Shown here piece by piece: positions 61,640 through 64,000 of a stretch of 64,000 nt of DNA. The notes beneath the pieces are model-generated. The model was not told the origin of the DNA and did no database searches. It saw only the letters and a list, made by a program, of their open reading frames with translations. The stretch is from NCBI GenBank assembly GCA_021776785.1, contig JAJFFF010000004.1:186001-250000 (forward strand), given 5' to 3'. This stretch comes from Planctomycetota bacterium. GTDB taxonomy: Bacteria; Planctomycetota; PLA2. The position numbers and the translations under genes were made by a program. Within the stretch, counting starts at the first letter, position 1, and each line of letters starts with the position of its first letter.

Positions 61640-62974
61640 CTAGTGGCCTTGCACTTCCGGACGTGTCTTCGGCATGCGAAACGCAACCGGTGTTCGTTTG
61701 CCGTTGCGCATCACGACCACCTTCACCGTCGATCCGAGTTTTTTCTCGCGCATGAGGTAGGCGAGGTACGTGCTGCGCGTCCAGTCGCTTTTGCCGTCCA
61801 CCGCCACGATGAGGTCGCCGCGCTGCAATGCGCGGCGCGCGCTTCGATTCGGTCGCTTGAACCAGTGCGGCGAACGACCCGCGACGCGCACACCGCCCGG
61901 CGCATCGACCAACGTCACACCGCCCCACAACCACGCCGCGTATCCGGCTACCCGATAGCGCCACCCGAAATCGCCCGCGCGGCGCCACAGCGGAGCGAGT
62001 TTGAGGGTCAACGAGACCATCTCTTCGCCACGCTTGACTTGGAGCGGGATCGTCCCGCCGTCATCGGGCGCATTGTGCAACACCCATTGAAAATCGGCGA
62101 CCGACAACAGGGGCTGGCCGCGAAACGAAACGATGTCGTCATCGACTCGTAAGCCTGCGACGGACGCGGCGGAATCTGGCGCCACCCTCGTCACACGACT
62201 GGAGTGCAACTTGCTCAACGTGACTCCCACCACAGCCGGATGCGGATACATCCAGAGCATCCGATCCGGAAGCGGCTTGTTCGTCATGAAGTACGAGTCG
62301 ATCGCTGTGCGCTGCACTTCATGGCAATGGAGGCAGCTCTCGACGTGTTGCCCCTTCACGCGCTTGAGCCGACCGTACTTGCGCGCGGCCGGCGTCTTCT
62401 CAGCGAATCGCCACAGCGGCTTCGCGCCGGTCTTGCCGGCGAGTCGCGGCCGCCACGTGGCGGGGTCATCGGCGTAGCTCTTGTGCACGGCCAGTGCTTG
62501 TCGCATCGCCGCCTTCAGCCCCGCGACCGTATGGTTACGGTTGGAGTCGAGGCGGTCGCGCTTGGCTTGCGGCGACGAAGTTCCGAAGCGGCCGTAAATC
62601 GTCTTGTCGCCGTTCATGAAAAACACCGACCACGCCAGGAGCGGGTCAAACTGAAACGTTGCCAGGTCGACACCCGCCATCTGAACGAGGCGGACGCACA
62701 CGAATTGGTCTGTTAGTTGTTTGAGTTCTGCGTCGTTTTGAGCGGCCAACTGGCCGTCGATGCCCGCACAACTCAGTCATGGCACGCACCGAAACGAAAC
62801 GAGCAGCGGCTTCCCGCTCTTTTGGGCGGCCGCGTAGCCGGCGTCGATGTCCTCGTAGATCCAGCCTTCCGGAACCTTATCGTCGTTGAGGAACGCGCGC
62901 AGTTTCGTGTTTCCGTCGGCCCCCGAGAGACCAACCAGCACCAACGTCAAGGCGAGCGCAATCGAAATTCGCAT
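61640..62974 (-). CDS. thioredoxin-fold/CxxCH/PDZ protein, probable selenoprotein (in-frame TGA at codon 66)
   Basis: Read from the ATG at 62974 (GGAGG five bases upstream), the frame meets one TGA at 62777-62779 and then continues without another stop to 61640, giving 444 residues. Residues 1-19 are a signal peptide. Next, WIYEDIDAGYAAAQKSGKPL and LLVSFRCVP lead to the TGA, so the redox motif reads C63-V-P-U66, followed by LSCAGID. The rest of the thioredoxin fold (FVCVRLVQMAGVDLATFQFD, VFFMNGDKTIYGRFG), a haem-type CxxCH (CLHCH, 214-218) and two PDZ-like domains (about 243-315 and 357-435) follow. The family as I recall it has Cys where the TGA lies. An SECIS-like structure starts one base after the TGA. 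A nonsense mutation of a Cys codon is the alternative. It acts in the periplasm, probably in thiol redox with a haem. Confidence 0.8.
62722..62775 (-). promoter_or_regulatory. SECIS-like stem-loop directly after the in-frame TGA
   Basis: On the minus strand TGAGTTGTGCG, beginning two bases after the TGA, pairs with CGCAGAACTCA 33 bases later with one G-G mismatch (62765-62775 and 62722-62732). Inside it a 5-base stem CGGCC/GGCCG (62743-62756) closes the 4-base loop AGUU (62748-62751), 25 bases after the TGA. Bacterial SECIS elements are stem-loops at the UGA with an apical loop about 16-37 bases downstream and a G in its first two bases; this fits. No selA, selB, selC or selD gene is in the window. 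Confidence 0.7.
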
Positions 62975-63085
62975 GGCAACCTCCGTGTCGAAGACAGTGT
63001 AGCGCAGACGAACCCGAGCCCGCCGCGGCCTTCGAGTCGCGCTTGGATGGCGAACCGGCTAGACTACCGAGAGGGAGGCGGACGG

Positions 63086-64000
63086 TTGAGTGAACCGATT
63101 GCAATTGTCGGTGTGGGGTGCAGGTTTCCGGGATCCGACACGTTGGCGGAGTACTTCCGCAACATCCTGCGCAAACGGTGTTTTATCACCGACATCCCGA
63201 ATTGGGCGGTCGAGCGCGACATCTATCTGTCGAGTGATCCCGACGAGCCGCTCACGAGCGACTCCGGCATCGGCGCGTTCCTCGACAAGCGTCCGCCAAA
63301 CGTAACCGAGTTCAAAATCCCGCCGGTCGCTGCTGCGCAGATGGACCGCACACAAAAACTGGCTCTGGTGTGTGCGCGGGACGCGCTGGCGGATGCCGGC
63401 TACTTGGAACGCTCGTTCGACCGGAGCCGCGCGAGCGTGATGATCGCCAACTCCGTCGGCGGCCGAAAGGTTTTCCGGACGTCGGGAACGCTCGAACTGC
63501 TCCGAGATCGCGCGCGGCTTCGTGCCTTCGCCGATGAGCACGGCACGCGGGACGCTCTCGATGCGCTGCTCGCTCGCTATGCCGAGGCGTACCCACGCGA
63601 AGAGATCAACGCGGACACGTTGCCGGGCGAGTCGGCAAGCCTCATCGCTGGGCGCATCGCCGCACAGTTCGACCTACACGGTCCGCACTTCACGATCGAC
63701 TCAGCATGCGCATCCAGCATGGCAGCCATTTGGAGCGGCATGCTTGCACTCCGAAGCGGCGCGAGCGACATGGTGATTTCGGGCGGAGTCGATACCAAAG
63801 TCGGGCCCGGAAACTTCGTCGCGTTCTCAAAAATGACAGCGCTGTCTGCCACGGGGTGTTTTCCTTTCGATGCCCGCGCCGACGGCACGGTCTTGGGCGA
63901 GGGATGCGCCGTGATGGTCCTCAAGCGGTACGCGGATGCCGTCCGCGATGGCGACTCGATCCACGCGCTCGTTTTGGGCTGCGGCGGTTCCTCCGACGGG
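63086..64000 (+). CDS. type I polyketide/polyunsaturated fatty-acid synthase, ketosynthase domain (runs off window)
   Basis: A TTG at 63086, seven bases after AGGGAGG, opens 305 codons to the window edge. The product starts IAIVGVGCRFPGSDTLAEYF and carries the ketosynthase cysteine in HFTIDSACASSMAA and the later FPFDARADGTVLGEG; the catalytic histidines lie beyond or just at the edge. The FKIPPVAAAQMDRTQKLAL segment and the DSACASS rather than DTACSSS active site resemble PUFA/PfaA-type and enediyne-type iterative synthases more than modular PKS. Genes beyond 64000 are needed to decide. No promoter can be supported in the 111 bases shared with the divergent selenoprotein gene. Confidence 0.9.
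   Translation, partial: MSEPIAIVGVGCRFPGSDTLAEYFRNILRKRCFITDIPNWAVERDIYLSSDPDEPLTSDSGIGAFLDKRPPNVTEFKIPPVAAAQMDRTQKLALVCARDALADAGYLERSFDRSRASVMIANSVGGRKVFRTSGTLELLRDRARLRAFADEHGTRDALDALLARYAEAYPREEINADTLPGESASLIAGRIAAQFDLHGPHFTIDSACASSMAAIWSGMLALRSGASDMVISGGVDTKVGPGNFVAFSKMTALSATGCFPFDARADGTVLGEGCAVMVLKRYADAVRDGDSIHALVLGCGGSSDG

Noticed and set aside
62777..62974. A stand-alone 65-residue secreted peptide followed by a separate PDZ gene starting at TTG 62749
   Set aside because: Both frames are the same frame, the codons between them are open, and the thioredoxin fold is split exactly at its redox motif. One interrupted or recoded gene explains it better.

Overview
The window is a dense, GC-rich (roughly 65%) bacterial chromosome segment. 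I see no tRNA, rRNA, CRISPR array, transposase or phage gene. Several traits together suggest a planctomycete-like or related environmental Gram-negative bacterium. These are a PEP-CTERM surface protein, KDO synthesis (kdsA), many lipoproteins, an NhaD-type antiporter, FHA and cyclase/kinase/formylglycine-enzyme signalling fusions, an HscC-type Hsp70, and a thioredoxin/PDZ/CxxCH protein of a kind I associate with Planctomycetes. The assignment is inference; no marker gene for phylogeny is present.

Layout. 1-8361 (minus): murQ end, a lipoprotein, an FHA-CAP fusion, valS, a degenerate phosphoglycerate-mutase-like protein and a PPC-domain protein. 8542-15097: a PEP-CTERM protein, the translationally coupled lysA-kdsA pair with a tandem repeat across the kdsA stop, a FliA/WhiG sigma factor, a MerR regulator and an NhaD-like antiporter. 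15316-21015 (minus): an acyl-CoA operon of thiolase, hydroxyacyl-CoA dehydrogenase, two acyl-CoA dehydrogenases, MeaB and a stand-alone B12-binding mutase subunit. 21102-25667: a membrane protein, a hexuloisomerase-like SIS protein, a Nudix-HD fusion, argS and apt. 25721-29250: an Hsp70/small membrane protein/J-protein operon. 29323-35588: a membrane protein, an outer-membrane lipoprotein, wecB, cysteine dioxygenase, dppA, mutM and an FHA-GAF protein. 35645-40865 (minus): a winged-helix ATPase regulator coupled to an amidohydrolase and an M28 peptidase. 40972-44553: a 1,193-residue lipoprotein. 44930-49289: a coupled operon of diaminobutyrate aminotransferase, aspartate kinase and an asparagine-synthetase-like ligase, which looks like a small specialised-metabolite pathway. 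49307-58261: small regulators and enzymes (ArsR/AHSA1, MarR, two GNATs, an ECF sigma factor with a membrane partner, a nucleotidyl cyclase). 58448-61570: a single protein with cyclase, Ser/Thr kinase and formylglycine-generating-enzyme domains. 61640-62974 (minus): a thioredoxin/PDZ protein read through an in-frame TGA. 63086-64000: the start of a type I polyketide/PUFA synthase.

The strongest novelty is at 62777-62779. An in-frame TGA sits exactly where the second cysteine of a thioredoxin CxxC motif belongs. It is followed at once by a long inverted repeat (62722-62775) enclosing a small GC hairpin with an AGUU loop, which is the architecture of a bacterial SECIS element. I read the two apparent fragments as one CxxU selenoprotein. 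Second is the diaminobutyrate/aspartokinase/ligase operon. Gene coupling by 4-base stop/start overlaps (ATGA, GTGA, TTGA) is very common here, and three well-placed promoters put the -10 box only 8-13 bases before the start codon, suggesting leaderless or nearly leaderless messages.
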